Origin: Anagrus nilaparvatae
Taxonomy: Eukaryota > Arthropoda > Insecta > Hymenoptera > Mymaridae
Assembly: GCA_022575985.1 (NCBI GenBank)
Contig: JAKSXM010000132.1
Coordinates: forward strand, 806,001-870,000
DNA: 64,000 bases
Reading direction: 5' to 3'
Positions 33,271 to 44,907 of the stretch are shown piece by piece. The translations under genes were made by a program, and so were the position numbers. The notes below the pieces were generated by a model, which ran no database searches, was not told where the DNA came from, and saw nothing but the letters and a program-made list of their open reading frames with translations. The first letter of the stretch is position 1. Every line of letters starts with the position of its first letter.

Positions 33271-36200
33271 TCATTGTTTTTGGAATGCACAATCATCAGG
33301 AATGTCAAAATAATCATTATATACAGAATAGAAACAAACATTTAAAGTTTGCATCATTCTACATAATACTGTAGCACCTTTCAATGTAGAATGTGAAGGA
33401 TAACATTTATCAATAATATCACATATTTCCTGAATATTTTTCTTGTTATATTCCCATGGCTCAGAATCTTTAAAGAATTTCAAATTGTAAAATTTTTTTA
33501 TTGATTTTGCTAATTCTGGGTGCTTATTTTTATTTACGTGAAATTCTTGATAATAACTTTTAATCATCTCCTAAAAAAAAGAAAGATTTATATATTCAGA
33601 AACGTTACATAAAAATTGATTTTTTTCTAAATGTGATAGTAGTATATTATTACATTTCCAAGTGCTGGCCAATTATTCGTACAACCTAAGCAGTTGCACT
33701 TAAAATTATATTCACTATGTTCAATGAGTCTCACTTCTTTTGGATACTCAATTCCTGATTTGTAATTAGTGTATACCTGAAAACAAGCATGCATCAAAAA
33801 ATTATTTGGACAATAATTATCTATACAAATAATTAAATACCTGTTCATTCTTTTTTATAGGCCTTGTAGCAACAATTAAAAACTTTGCTGATCCACTGAT
33901 AAAAACTCGGCCAGCATTATAATAACAATTATGATTTAGAAAGACTGAAAGTGGAGTTAATGACTTGCCAATACCTTCAACATCGACTTCCCGAATGCCT
34001 ACTTTTAGTAATTTATGAAATTTTGCTGCATATAACTGTAAAACAATTTCCTTATCAAGTCAAAAAATAATTAAAAAAAAAATCTATATTATTTTTACGT
34101 TTTTTATAAATAACAGCTAACTGCTTATCAGGTTGCTCTGTTATGAAAGCTAGCCGTGAAAAAGCTGTTAACTATAAATTTTTAAAATATGTTAATTTAA
34201 TAATTACAAGTTAAAAATTGGTACCTGGGGATTTTTTGGACTAATAAATATGGATTTTTGGTTGGAAATTAGAAAATCGATATCAATGATCGGAAAATTA
34301 ATTATTATATTCAAAAAATGAATTTTAATCATGTATTTAAATATTTAGATAAAATATTATATGGGAGGAATTTTCTTGTTCTGAATTGTAATATCTGGTA
34401 AAAAAAGAAATCTCATAAAAATTTCCGGAAAATTCTGAAAAACCTTGATTTGGAAAACCAATGTTAAAACTTAAATTATTGGTATCCGGGGAGTTTTTTT
34501 GGTCGATCATTTCATATTTTTTGTCAGAAAACTGAAAAATTATGTTAATAAACGAGAAATTCGGAAAATCTTAATACTTTTATTATAAGAAATGAATTTT
34601 AATTTAAGATTCACTGTTAGCTTCACGATCGTTGCTCTGTTTGAATTTCGCTATATATGGCTAAAAATTCTAGCATTTGCTTGGGTAGCAATAAAAGTCG
34701 TATAATTAAAATTAATGGAAAGTTTTTTCTGAATTTCGGCTTGAATATTGCTTGAAAATTCAAGCAAAATTTATGCAGAGCAATCTGTGAACCTTTTAAA
34801 AGGTTTTATGGAACCTTCTGATAACCAACATAACACTCTCATAGATATTTTATTATTTTATTACGTAGGACTTGGAAAATATGAAAAATGATCAATATTT
34901 TTTAAAAATGGTCAACAAACGAAAAATTCTGCCAAAAGTCGAAAATTGAACTTTAGCTGAAAGTTATCACGAGGCTTATTTTTAGTAACACTTTCGGGAA
35001 AAAATAATATAAAACCGATTTAAAGACCCAGCCAATAGGTTTAGTCACTCGGTGAGATATTTATTGATTTTGTTCATTTTTATAACGATTTGTATTTATA
35101 CCTGCTTCCCAATGGCAGTACTTGTCTTTAACACCCACATAGTGTTAGTAATGGTTACGTATTTTTAACGGCCACATTACGCATTCAAATGATTTGGAAT
35201 TAACATTCGCCCTAGAAGCAGTTAAAACCAGTACTCGTCGATTGGCTAATCACAATTTTTTAATAAAATAACTAATATAAAAAACTTATAGCTGGTTTGT
35301 GTTTTCCGTTAAAACCGAAATTACAATAAATCCCGAAATATATATAAATTATTCTAAGTCCCTAAATCGAAAATATTCCAAATCCATTTCGACCCCCCTC
35401 CCATCTGTCGAGCCGGACTCTTTCAAATACTCCATCCAATGAACATGTTTCATGTTAATGTTAATATATTATAAAGAGAATTTACCTTATAAGAATGTGG
35501 ATTTTTAAATATTAAGTTTAAAAATATTTTATTTAATTTGGACATATTCTTATCATCCAATTCTTCAGAATAATAATTTTCTTTTTTTAAAAATTGCAAA
35601 AAAACCTGGGGGAAAGTTTCATCGACTGCTACTGGTTTTCGGACCACTGGATCTATTAAACCATATACGATTTGAAAAACATTATAGCTTTTTAGTATTG
35701 AATTTCCGTCTTTTGCAAAATCATTGTTCCTTTCATCTAAAATGCAAACAAAAAAAACTTACTATAATCAATAAGAAACTTGATTTAAATTCAAATGATA
35801 GATGATTAAATTACCTCTGGTTTTATCCAAACGTCGCGCTTCTTTAATAATCTTCTTTACTCCAAAATCTTTTAATAATTTAATAAAAAATCTGCTAAAA
35901 TAAGAATTTGAGTCAATATATTCTGTTCGTTTTTCAAACAGCAAAGGATTAATTGAACATTCAATATCATGATACTCTTCAAAAGCTGATGCTTGGCATT
36001 CATGAGAACAGTAAACAGCGAATGCACAATTTTTACAAGGTATGCCATTGTAAGTAAATTTTAGGCAGTGAGAACAAGTTAAATACAAACTTTCTATATT
36101 TGGATAAATGCAATAAGGATTTTCAACAAGTAATATCTCTCCAGTTGCAATATCACGATTTGCTATCAAATGTTTGCCAAACTTTGAATTATATTTGAAA

Positions 36201-36910
36201 GAAACTGCTTCAGATATGTATGGCAAATCATTGAAATTTTTTAAACCCAAATCTTCTTCCTTTCTTTTTTGTGGGTTATAGGCACTGTATTCTTTTGTGA
36301 ATAATCCCTGTAGATTAGTTAATAATTCAGTTCTCAAGCTTTCAATTTCAAAGCTGGCATTTTCAACTATCGCAGAGGCTTCATTTAAAACTTCCTTAGC
36401 TTCATCGTCTTTTTTCATTGATATTAAGCATTTAATTTTATCAGAAAGTAAATTTAATTTAGTATCGATATCCATTGATTTTACAAGCGGAAAAACACGA
36501 TCAATATCGATAACACAATGTTCATATTTTTTTAAATGAAAGAGATTTTTTAGTCTCATAACAATGGCTTTTATAAACTGTTCAGAATCTGGTGGTGCTA
36601 ATGCTAAACTTTTAGAGTCCTTCAATAGAATTCTTTTGTGAATATTCTTGTCATGTTGTATTCGTAAATAAAAATAATTTGCTAATTCTCTTTCTTGGTC
36701 TGAAACACTAGCAATTTTTTTAGTTGATACCGAAAATGAAAAATTGTCAACGTGTTTAATATTTAAGACATCTAAGTATTTCTGTTTTATATATGATAAC
36801 TTCTGAACCACATTTTTAACCGTTCCTGTAGGGTTTCTGATCTCACGCTCTAAATATTCAATTTCCACTTGAAGGTAAAATAAAAATTCATTCCTAGTGT
36901 ACCCTTCCAT
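33271..36910 (-). CDS. SET and MYND domain protein, SMYD4-like
   Basis: Five exons join in phase: 36910-35815, 35736-35486, 34035-33841, 33776-33654, 33570-33271, giving 654 aa. Order: N-terminal helical/TPR-like region (1-230), first part of the split SET domain (KFGKHLIANRDIATGEILL, 243-261), a complete MYND zinc finger (C279, C282, C292, C295, C301, C305, H314, C318), the second SET part with NHNC at 483-486, and post-SET cysteines CNC..C at 541, 543 and 546. This is the SMYD4-type layout, probably a protein lysine methyltransferase. The SET signature NHSCxPN is altered to NHNCYYN, so catalytic activity is uncertain. Intron 2 is 1.45 kb and repeat-bearing; the other introns are short. The gene lies between repeat-rich blocks. 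Confidence 0.92.
34036..35485 (-). other. SMYD4-like intron 2
   Basis: A 1.45-kb intron. Two degenerate direct copies of a block are visible: GGTACCTGGGGATTTTTTGG near 34222 and GGTATCCGGGGAGTTTTTTT near 34482, each followed by a similar TATTTT..TTGG-AGAAAA..GAAAA segment. No coding exon could be supported inside. Confidence 0.5.
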
Positions 36911-37397
36911 TTTTTATCCTATAAAAAATATATTTTGTTATCTAGTATAAGTTTATGCATAAACGAAAAAAATTTTTTAAAATTGCGAAAATCCAGAAAT
37001 TTTTTCTGACAGATTTTTTTTATTATTAATTGTTAGCTCAAGGTATAAAAATAAAGAAAATACATAGTGCGTAAACATGAAAGTGCATATTAAGTAATTT
37101 TTCAATATTTGTTCAGATTTTTTAAAAAAACTTTAAAATTATTTTGTCAAAACCTGGGTCAAAATTAATAATAGTGCTTTAAGTATCCAGGGTACAAAAG
37201 TATTACGTCCAAAATAAAAAAAAACATGGTTGTTTAAATAAATAATAGATTAAGAACTACAATGAACTTAAATACATATAATCGAACCCATAAGTTCATT
37301 TTTACTCACAATCAGTAAGAACTCTAATATTCATTATTTATGAAAAAAATGGGCGTTATAAAAAAATAGCACTTGTATTTATAATTGCTGTTTCATA
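36911..37397. other. SMYD4-like 5' flank
   Basis: AT-rich flank with a relic of the tandem-array motif near 37195-37230 (AAAGTATTACGTCC). No GC-rich promoter patch is visible here, unlike upstream of several neighbouring genes. Confidence 0.45.
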
Positions 37398-38403
37398 CTC
37401 CAGTCAAAATGCGGGTTTCGGGTCGAAATCTGTTGACAGGATGAGATTTGCTCTACTATATATTTTTTGGGTCGCTGAATCCGAATCCGGTGTCCAATAG
37501 GGCTGGAAAATAGGAGAACACCTTAAAATCAGCAAAAACTACCCCTTTTTAGGGGTTTTTTTTGAAAAATTTCAAAAGTAAAGATAATATTATCAAATAT
37601 ATTTTATTTTTTGATGATGGATTAAGAAGATATTGTGGTTTTTTTATAATTGACCAAAATTAGGATATATGATCTAATTATAGAAGGTAGAAAAACTATC
37701 CAGAAAATTTAAAAAAAAAGAAAAAAAAATGATAAAAGTTTATCAAGTATTCAAAAATATTTTATGCCATTTTAACCAGGATTTTAACCATCATAAAATG
37801 TATTCACCCCCCGGGAGGTTAAAGCAACCCCTAAATTTATAAATACATAAAAACCATGATAAAATTTTATTTTTTTACATTTTTTTTGTGGAATCAAGTA
37901 TGTAAAATATTTTATGCTATGTATATTAATTTTATGTATTTATAAATTAAGGGGTTGTTTTAATCCCCCCCCTCGGGGGGTGAATACATTTTATGATGGT
38001 TAAAATAGAACAAAATATTTTTAAATACTTTACTCCACAAAAAAAGTAAAAAAATAAACTTTTATCATGTTTTTTTCTATTTTTTTAAATTTTGGGGGTA
38101 GTTTTCACCCTCTATAATTAGCCCACATATTCTAATTTTGGCCAATTATAAAAAAATCGCAATATCTTCTTAACTCATCATTAAAAAATAAAATATATTT
38201 GACCATATTAGCTTTACTTTCGAAATTTTGCAACAAAAAAACCCTAAAAAGAGGTAGTTTTTGTGCTGATTTAAGGGTGTTCCCCTATTTTTCAGCACTT
38301 TTGGATACCAGATTCGGATTCAGTGACCCATAAAACATAGTAGAGCAAATCTTAACCTGTCAACAAGTTTCGACCCCCCCCCCCTTTCGCATTTTGACTG
38401 GAG
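37398..38403. repeat. Foldback element, copy B (1006 bp)
   Basis: It has the same terminal sequence as copy A (6661-7330): CTCCAGTCAAAATGCGGGTT at the left and ...CATTTTGACTGGAG at the right. The internal arms carry ATCCGAATCCGGTGTCCAAT and its complement. It is longer than copy A because the inner block around AAGCAACCCCTAAATTTATA is present in both orientations. No ORF. Confidence 0.88.
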
Positions 38404-38834
38404 TAATTAACTTTGGTCATTAAAAGTTTACTAAAGTTTTAGGTGAAAATTTTCACAAATTTTGGTAGCAGACCCGAATAATCAAGTTACGCGAATTTCC
38501 GTTCCATTGAAAAAATTAAATGTTACATCCAAATAATAAAAACAAAATTTTTTTTGACGGCAAAAATGAAGTATACTCTTTTAAATAAATTCGAGAATTC
38601 GATTAAACGAACTTTCCTAAATTTCCTAGAACTTCCATTGAAGAAAACTATTATATTACGTTCTATATAACAGAAAACTAAAAATAAGAGTTTTTGTAAT
38701 TTTTTACGAAAAAAGATTTGAAAGAAAAATTAACCTCCACAATTCAGTAAATAAAAATGAATAAATATGGGTGAATAAATCCAAAATATTAGTAAATCTT
38801 ACTAAAAAAATTGAACTTTCCTCGGAAGTTTCAT

Positions 38835-39202
38835 ATTTGAGCGATTCCACCCCAACTGGGCCCAAGTTGAACTAAAGGGCCGTAGAAATCAGCCTAAACT
38901 ATTTTTTCCAAAAAGACAACTGAAAATAAATACTCTCAACCAATTTTAGCTTCCTGGGTCAAATCCCTAATTTTTGGCAGATATTTTTGCGTTTTTGGCA
39001 TACTTTGGTAAAATAAGCATTTGAAGAATATTTTGAGTCAGTTTACCAAAGTAGATCAAAAACACAAAAATGGCTGCCAAAAATCTAGGATTTGACCTAG
39101 AGTTGGCTGAGAGTACTTATTTTTAGATATTACTATGGGCTGATTTCTGCAACCCTTTAGTACAGCTTGGACTCAGTCGGGGTGGAGTCCCTCATTTGTG
39201 AG
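38835..39202. repeat. Inverted-repeat element (~370 bp)
   Basis: The left arm runs from TTTGAGCGATTCCACCCCAA through AGAAATCAGCC and TACTCTCAACC; the right arm is its reverse complement, ending GGGGTGGAGTCCCTCATTTG. The inner arms share TTTTTGGCAG and TACTTTGGTAAA. The centre of symmetry is near 39020. Arms are moderately diverged. Confidence 0.85.
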
Positions 39203-39699
39203 CAAATTTTATTGGTAAATTTTATTAAAAATTTATAATAACATTTACCAAACTTAATATAGTATAAAAATTTCTGGTTATAATTACTAATTTTTTGTAT
39301 ATGCATTTACCAACACACATTAAATCTGAAAAATTAAGTAGCAAAGAATTTCCTAAAACTAGAGCTCTCGTAGAAAAAAAAATAGGTATCAGAGGTACAA
39401 AAAAAACTTCTTTAATTTCTTGACGGTAAAAACGTTCAAAAAAGGTGTAAAAATAGTGAAAAAGGTACTTTTAAAAGTTAAAATGCATATTCTAATAAAC
39501 GAAAAATTTGCATGCATTTTCATCAGGTTTGCTAACAATTTATCCATAAAAATCTAATGAAGAAAAATTTTCTTGATTTCTGCCTTAAAATAGATATCCG
39601 GAAATGCATGTAAAAGTATAGGTATATATCATAATTTTTGTTTTTGTCAATTTAAGGTGAAATATTAATATTTCATAAAATAGTACCAGAAATTATTGA
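39203..39699. other. Spacer with array-motif relics
   Basis: AT-rich sequence containing one degenerate copy of the tandem-array motif near 39350-39400 (AAAACTAGAGCTCTCGTAG and GGTATCAGAGG). No gene seen. Confidence 0.45.
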
Positions 39700-39926
39700 G
39701 CAGTGACCCCAAAAACTCATATGGTCCAAATTTAGACACTAAAAATACGAATACATCAAAAATACCCCTTTTTGGGGGTATTTTTTGCAAATATAAGGGT
39801 GCTCCGCAAATATCTCCCGGAAAAGATTCCGATTTTCGTAATCAGCGACCAAAAAAACCTATAGTAGACCAACAAAGCTCATGATGGCTAGTAACTAAAC
39901 ATCCTAAGCCGCAATTTGATTAGAGT
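39700..39926. repeat. Diverged partial copy of the copy A/B foldback family
   Basis: It retains, in order, a CCCCTTTTTGGGG core, GATTCCGATTTTCGTAATCA, CGACCAAAAAAACCTATAGT and a terminal ATTTGATTAGAGT. These align with the right arm of copies A and B at clearly lower identity. It implies a long residence of this family in the genome. Confidence 0.6.
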
Positions 39927-40038
39927 ATAGTTGATTTTGATATCCTATATTATATAGGAACAAAACAAAATTTATATAATTTTTATTCAAGAAAACGATT
40001 AAAATTAAAGGCAATGACTCATAGTTAGTGCAAGTACT

Positions 40039-40602
40039 AGCCCCTGGGGTCGGATGCCAAACGCATTTTTAGCAGCAGACAGTTTTTACACGATTGTGTG
40101 GGTGGCGCTTGCGAGAAAAATACCATGTTAAGAGTTCTGCCTAGACGCCATTTTATTTTTCAAATTTTTTATTTCTTTTTCGTTTTTTTATTAAATTAGA
40201 AATTTTTTTTGCATCTTATCAGAGTTGTCCCGCATTCTTTATTCAATTTAGAAAAATTTGGCATAAACACTTTTTTAATTTAATCAAAAATAAGGACATG
40301 ATTTGGTGAGAAAAATTTTGAGTAAACTTTTTTCGACAATAAATTTTTCTCACCAAATCATGTCCTTATTTTTGATTAAATTAAAAAAGTGTTTATGCCA
40401 AACTTTTCTAAATTGAATAAAGAATGCGGGACAACTCTGATAAGATGCAAAAAAATTTCTAATTTAATAAAAAAACGAAAAAGAAATAAAAAATTTGAAA
40501 AACAAAATGGCGTCCAGGCAGAACTCTTAAAAGATTATGACAACCAGTAAAGCACAACGAGTACAAAGCTGCGAAAAATACGTTTGGCATCCGGCCCCAG
40601 CT
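40039..40602. repeat. Near-perfect ~560-bp foldback element
   Basis: The outer arms (GCCCCTGGGGTCGGATGCCA left, complement of CGTTTGGCATCCGGCCCCAG right) enclose an inner near-perfect inverted repeat of about 190 bp per arm, from AGTTCTGCC at about 40131 to GGCAGAACTCTT at about 40528. The centre is near 40320, around GAGTAAACTTTTTTCG. It has no coding capacity. High arm identity suggests a young element; it is a different family from the other foldbacks here. Confidence 0.92.
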
Positions 40603-42164
40603 ATTTTGAGCTTGAACAAGGAAATAGTACGTAATTTATAAAATAACTGTGTTAAAATATGTGTAAATTATGTGTAAATTATGTGTTAACACTGTTTACG
40701 TATAATTTACGCATAATATAACTTTTTTATACCTGGTTATACACAGTTTCAATGCCTTAATGCGAGTCTTAATGTGTACATTAGACTTTAATCGAGACAC
40801 TTTAAAAAGTTAGTTTTCGTTCACTATTACTATGCCATATTAAGTACATATTATCATTTGGATAATCCAAATAAAATATCCATCTCCCTAGGGTAGAAAT
40901 AGGCTAACTTTTTTGTCCTATATAGGCATGTAAAAAGAATGAAGTCTCAACAGATAATTACCAGTTTAGAATCACAAAATTATATAAATAAAAAGTAGAC
41001 TTAATTGAATTGATTGTCTCAAAACGCAAGAAAAATTGTTTTCAATATACTTTCAAAGATCAAAGTGGAGATATAATACGCTGAATTTTCTGAATACACG
41101 CATTTAATCTTGGAGCTCCGAAATTATGCTAAAACTTTTCTATTAATTAAGCACTTTCTAATTATACCGTATTTTGTATTTGTTTAGTAAATATTTATGT
41201 ATTAATAAATATATATTATTATGCCTGACAACTTATCAAAATAATTAATTTTTTTTAATAAAAGTAACTATACCTAAATCTTACAAGATCGAGCCACGAT
41301 GTTGATGTTTTTACTTCGTTCCTCGAGGTTAGATTAGCTTAGCTTCCGTATCCGCAGCCAATGAAATTGCTATGCATGAGTCATCTTTATGGCGGGTTAA
41401 AAAAATTTATTTGAAAGATTTATTAGAAATTAATTTTTATTTATTTTTTTAATCAAAAGTTACAGTAAAAAGTAAATTATTTTTTCTTATATAAACAATC
41501 ACTATAGTATGTATTACTCAAAAGCTGACATCCTTAAATAAGCAATCGTTAAGCAATGCCGAAAAAATTATCAGGCTCTCATGTTACAAAAATTGGACTT
41601 TACTTATAGTTCTCTAAAACAAAAGAAGTCGGCTGCAAACGCACAACATTGTAAGAGGAATTCTACCACATTTCTGCATTAATCCTTCATAAAATATAGG
41701 TATTGTAATAAAAAAATAGAATATCAATTCATTTTTCGTCCCGTAAATTCGTTTAATAAATAATAATAATAAAAAATATTTTTCTAAAGGAAAGCCTTTG
41801 AAACGTCAATGAAATAAAGATTAACATTTCATTATAAAAAATTGTTCCATTCTGATCGTATTTTTTTATTTTTCACTATTAATTTCTAAAAATTAGAAAA
41901 TAAATAATAATTTTCTACAATAAATTTTATTCTTTTACTAAAAAATAAAAGACCATGTTAAAAATCTGTATATTTAAAAGCGTTTAAAAGTGATTTGAAA
42001 TTATTATACAAAAGAAAAACAGTTTTAAAAACTTTTGAATTGAATTGTACTCTTTATAATATAAATAAGTGACTTATAAAATACACAAAATTTTGAAAAT
42101 TTTATCACATATTATGTGCATTGTACAAAGAGAAAAACAATAAATAGATAAAATTAAGGACTTT
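40603..42164. other. Non-coding spacer upstream of SMYD4-like and downstream of the protease
   Basis: It holds a short GTGTAAATTAT-type tandem near 40655-40690, a relic of the CTAGGGTAGAAATAGGC repeat family near 40890-40935, and an isolated moderately GC-rich patch at about 41282-41400 (CGAGCCACGATG, CCGTATCCGCAGCC). The patch could mark an unannotated promoter, but no exon follows that I can support. Confidence 0.45.
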
Positions 42165-44907
42165 TTAATAGTTATTCATAATGTCATAAATATAATTTAA
42201 AAAGTACTCGACTCTTGTGTAAACTCCTGGAAAACCAGGTTCAGCACACCTGTAGCCAAATGAAACTACACCGACTGCATAAAAGGTATTTTTTAAAGGT
42301 TGCATCAATGGACCACCACTGTCGCCCTATATAAAAAGAATTAATTATTAGAAATAATTAAAAAATAAATTGTTTATTCAAATTTTTACCTGACAGGTAT
42401 CTCTTCCGCCTGCTCGATGACCTGCACATAAAACTCTATCATCGAGTATTACGTTAGTTTTTATTGTTTGAAATGAATGTAAACATTCTGCATTTGAGAA
42501 AACTTCAAGTTTTACTTCGCGAATAATATCACTGTCTACACCCTCTAAAGAAATCAGAAAAAAAGTTTCAATCAAATAAATTAATTTTAAAACATAAAAT
42601 TAGTCTTAGATTTTTAGTACTTACTATATCCAGTTGAACCCCATCCTGCGACAAATGGTGTTTTCCCTACAAGATTTAAATTTTGAATTTCTGAACCGAT
42701 TGGTAAGCAGATTGGGTAAATAGATTCTATAGCCAAAAAGAAAATAATTAAAAATTAATAAAGATCATTAAATATTTAAAAACGTATAGAATAAATTTAC
42801 CTGTAAATTGCACAGGTTTTTGTAACTTTAAAACAGCGATGTCATTTTCCAAAGTTTTTGAGTTAAAACGAGGATGCGGAAAACTTCTTTCAATTAGAAT
42901 ATCGATTGGATTTGCACCATCATTTTCATTATTCAAAATATATTCACCTAATCTAACAATAAATAAATCTCTGCGATTGTGTACACAATGAGCTGCAGTT
43001 AGAATATGGCGGTCAGATATTAAACTGCCGCCACACAACCATTTTGGTCTCCTTGAATTTCCGTTCCTCCTGTAACCAAGATTAGCCATCCATGGCCATG
43101 CTCCTAATTCTGCTGGTTCACCGCCGACTATTCTACCATTATTTCTAAAACTGTATCCACAAGACCCAAGGTTATTACTTCCGAAGTTATGAAAATTATG
43201 TTGATTGTTAAAACTTGGCTGATTGATGAAATTTATTTGATTGTCGAAATTTGGTTGATAATAATTAAAATTCAGCTCATTATTTGGAGTAAACGAAGTT
43301 TGAGGAATCGAAAACGGATAATTTTTGTTATTATAAACATGTAGATCTGGCTGCCAATAATTTTTAGTATTTGGACAGCAAACAATTGGTTCATGACCTT
43401 CATAACCACATAATGTATCGGCAAGAAATGATCTTGCTGCAATACCAAATCTTTTAACTATTTCTATAAATGATTCACATTGATATATATTAACGCAGCT
43501 ACAACGTCCATCTAGAAAATATTTTTTCTTGTCAACGGCCAGAAAGCAAGTATTTCCCGGCCGCTGCGCGACCGGAAAACACGTGTTTTCTCGCCACTGA
43601 CGAAGGAAAATCGTATACGATCCTTGTCCATAAACAAAGAGTTCCCTAAACCGCAGTTTACCATCCTCGGCTTTGCCTCGGAAGGTAATTTACGTGCGAT
43701 TTGGGCCATTCTTTACTTTTCTGGACACGGGCTTGTAATATACTATATCTATTTTCTTTACATTTCAGGACAGTTGCAATTTTTTGAGCGAAAAAAAATC
43801 CACTACCTATTAGCGGAATTCTGTTAGCTGCAAGCAGAAGTCCACTAGCTATAAACGGCGAGAGGTTCCGATTGTGACAAGCTGAATTTGGTTTGACTCA
43901 AGCGGATATTTTCCGTTGTATTCGATCATATTTTTTTATCTTTAGGTTCTTATGCATTTCTAATGCATTCGTCATAATTAACATTCTTTATTAATAAAAA
44001 ATATCGAATTTAAATAAAAAGTGACTTTTGTTTGGCGTAAAAAATTGTGAAATGACGCAAATTCACAAATTCATAAAAAGATGAATATTTCATTAATAGA
44101 TTTACAAAAATGATAAATAAATATTAGATTTTTATCAAAAGTTTACAAAATTTTTCAAGAATAATCTACTCATTTTTCTCAAATAAATTATTTTTCTTTA
44201 CGGTAGCCACGAAAGTACGATTTCTTGGCTCGAAATTTTTCGCTACTGTCACAGAAATAGTATATTACGATCCCGTGTCCAGAAAAGTAAAGAATGGCCG
44301 AAATCGTACTTAATTTACCATCCGAAGCTGCGGGACAGGAAAAGACGCGTTTTCTCGCCACTGACGAAGAAATATCCTATACGACCCTTGTCCATAAATA
44401 AAAAATGACCCAAATCGCAGTTCATTACGTGCGATTTGGGCCATTCTATGAATAAGAAGAAAGTCATCCTGTGAGAATCCTATAATTTTACTTGAATTAT
44501 TGTTTTGATTCTATCTACTTTATTACTATTATAACAACAAAGAAAGTTTTTTTGAAAGTTTTAAATATTGTATTGACAATTAAGACACCCTTCTTTAACC
44601 AGGTCCTTCTTTAGTATAAACGATTTTTATTATCTTATAGAATAAAACTTGTTTTTTTTTTTATGTAAAAATCTCATATTTATGTGTTAATTAATTTTTT
44701 TCAAAAGTGTTTTTATTTGGAAAAATTTTAAAAGATTTAAATGATTATTTGAGATTAAATTTTTGTTTGAATTGTTACGTATGGTAGGTCAGAATTTTAA
44801 AATTTTTTAATAATGTTTATTGCTTTACCATTTCCGCTGAGAGATAAAATTGATGATTCTGAACTTAGTAAAAATAATGAAAGTACAAAAATATTTGTAA
44901 ACAACAT
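42165..44907 (-). CDS. CLIP-domain trypsin-like serine protease
   Basis: Five exons join in phase: 44907-44829, 43511-42801, 42726-42625, 42544-42390, 42326-42165, giving 402 aa. A signal peptide (1-~19) is followed by a six-cysteine CLIP domain (C30, C32, C38, C61, C71, C72), an Asn/Phe/Pro-rich linker, and a peptidase cleaved at R153|IVGG. The triad is intact: His201 (LTAAHC), Asp250 (NDIAVL), Ser352 (GDSGGP). Asp346, six residues before Ser352, predicts cleavage after Arg/Lys. Secreted CLIP proteases act in melanisation, Toll activation and coagulation cascades. The CSCVNIYQC start of the CLIP domain resembles CLIPA modules, which usually belong to inactive homologues, yet this catalytic domain looks active. 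A leader intron is likely, with a TTTTAG acceptor before the ATG and an AAGGTAAGT donor near 45385. Intron 1 (1.3 kb) contains a repeat element. Confidence 0.93.
43528..44448. repeat. Complex repeat element in protease intron 1
   Basis: It contains a direct repeat (TTTTCTCGCCACTGACGAAG near 43580 and near 44350, each followed by a CTTGTCCATAAA block). It also contains an inverted pair: GGGCCATTCTTTACTTTTCT with GACACGGG near 43705, and its complement near 44265. A small perfect stem around CCCAAATCGCA...TGCGATTTGGG lies at about 44405-44445. The GC content is above that of its surroundings. Likely a composite non-autonomous element. Confidence 0.75.

Noticed and set aside
43512..43827. Two ORFs on opposite strands next to the protease CLIP exon
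   Set aside because: They lie in the repeat element of protease intron 1; the splice acceptor at 43512-43513 gives the in-phase CLIP exon, so these ORFs are not needed.
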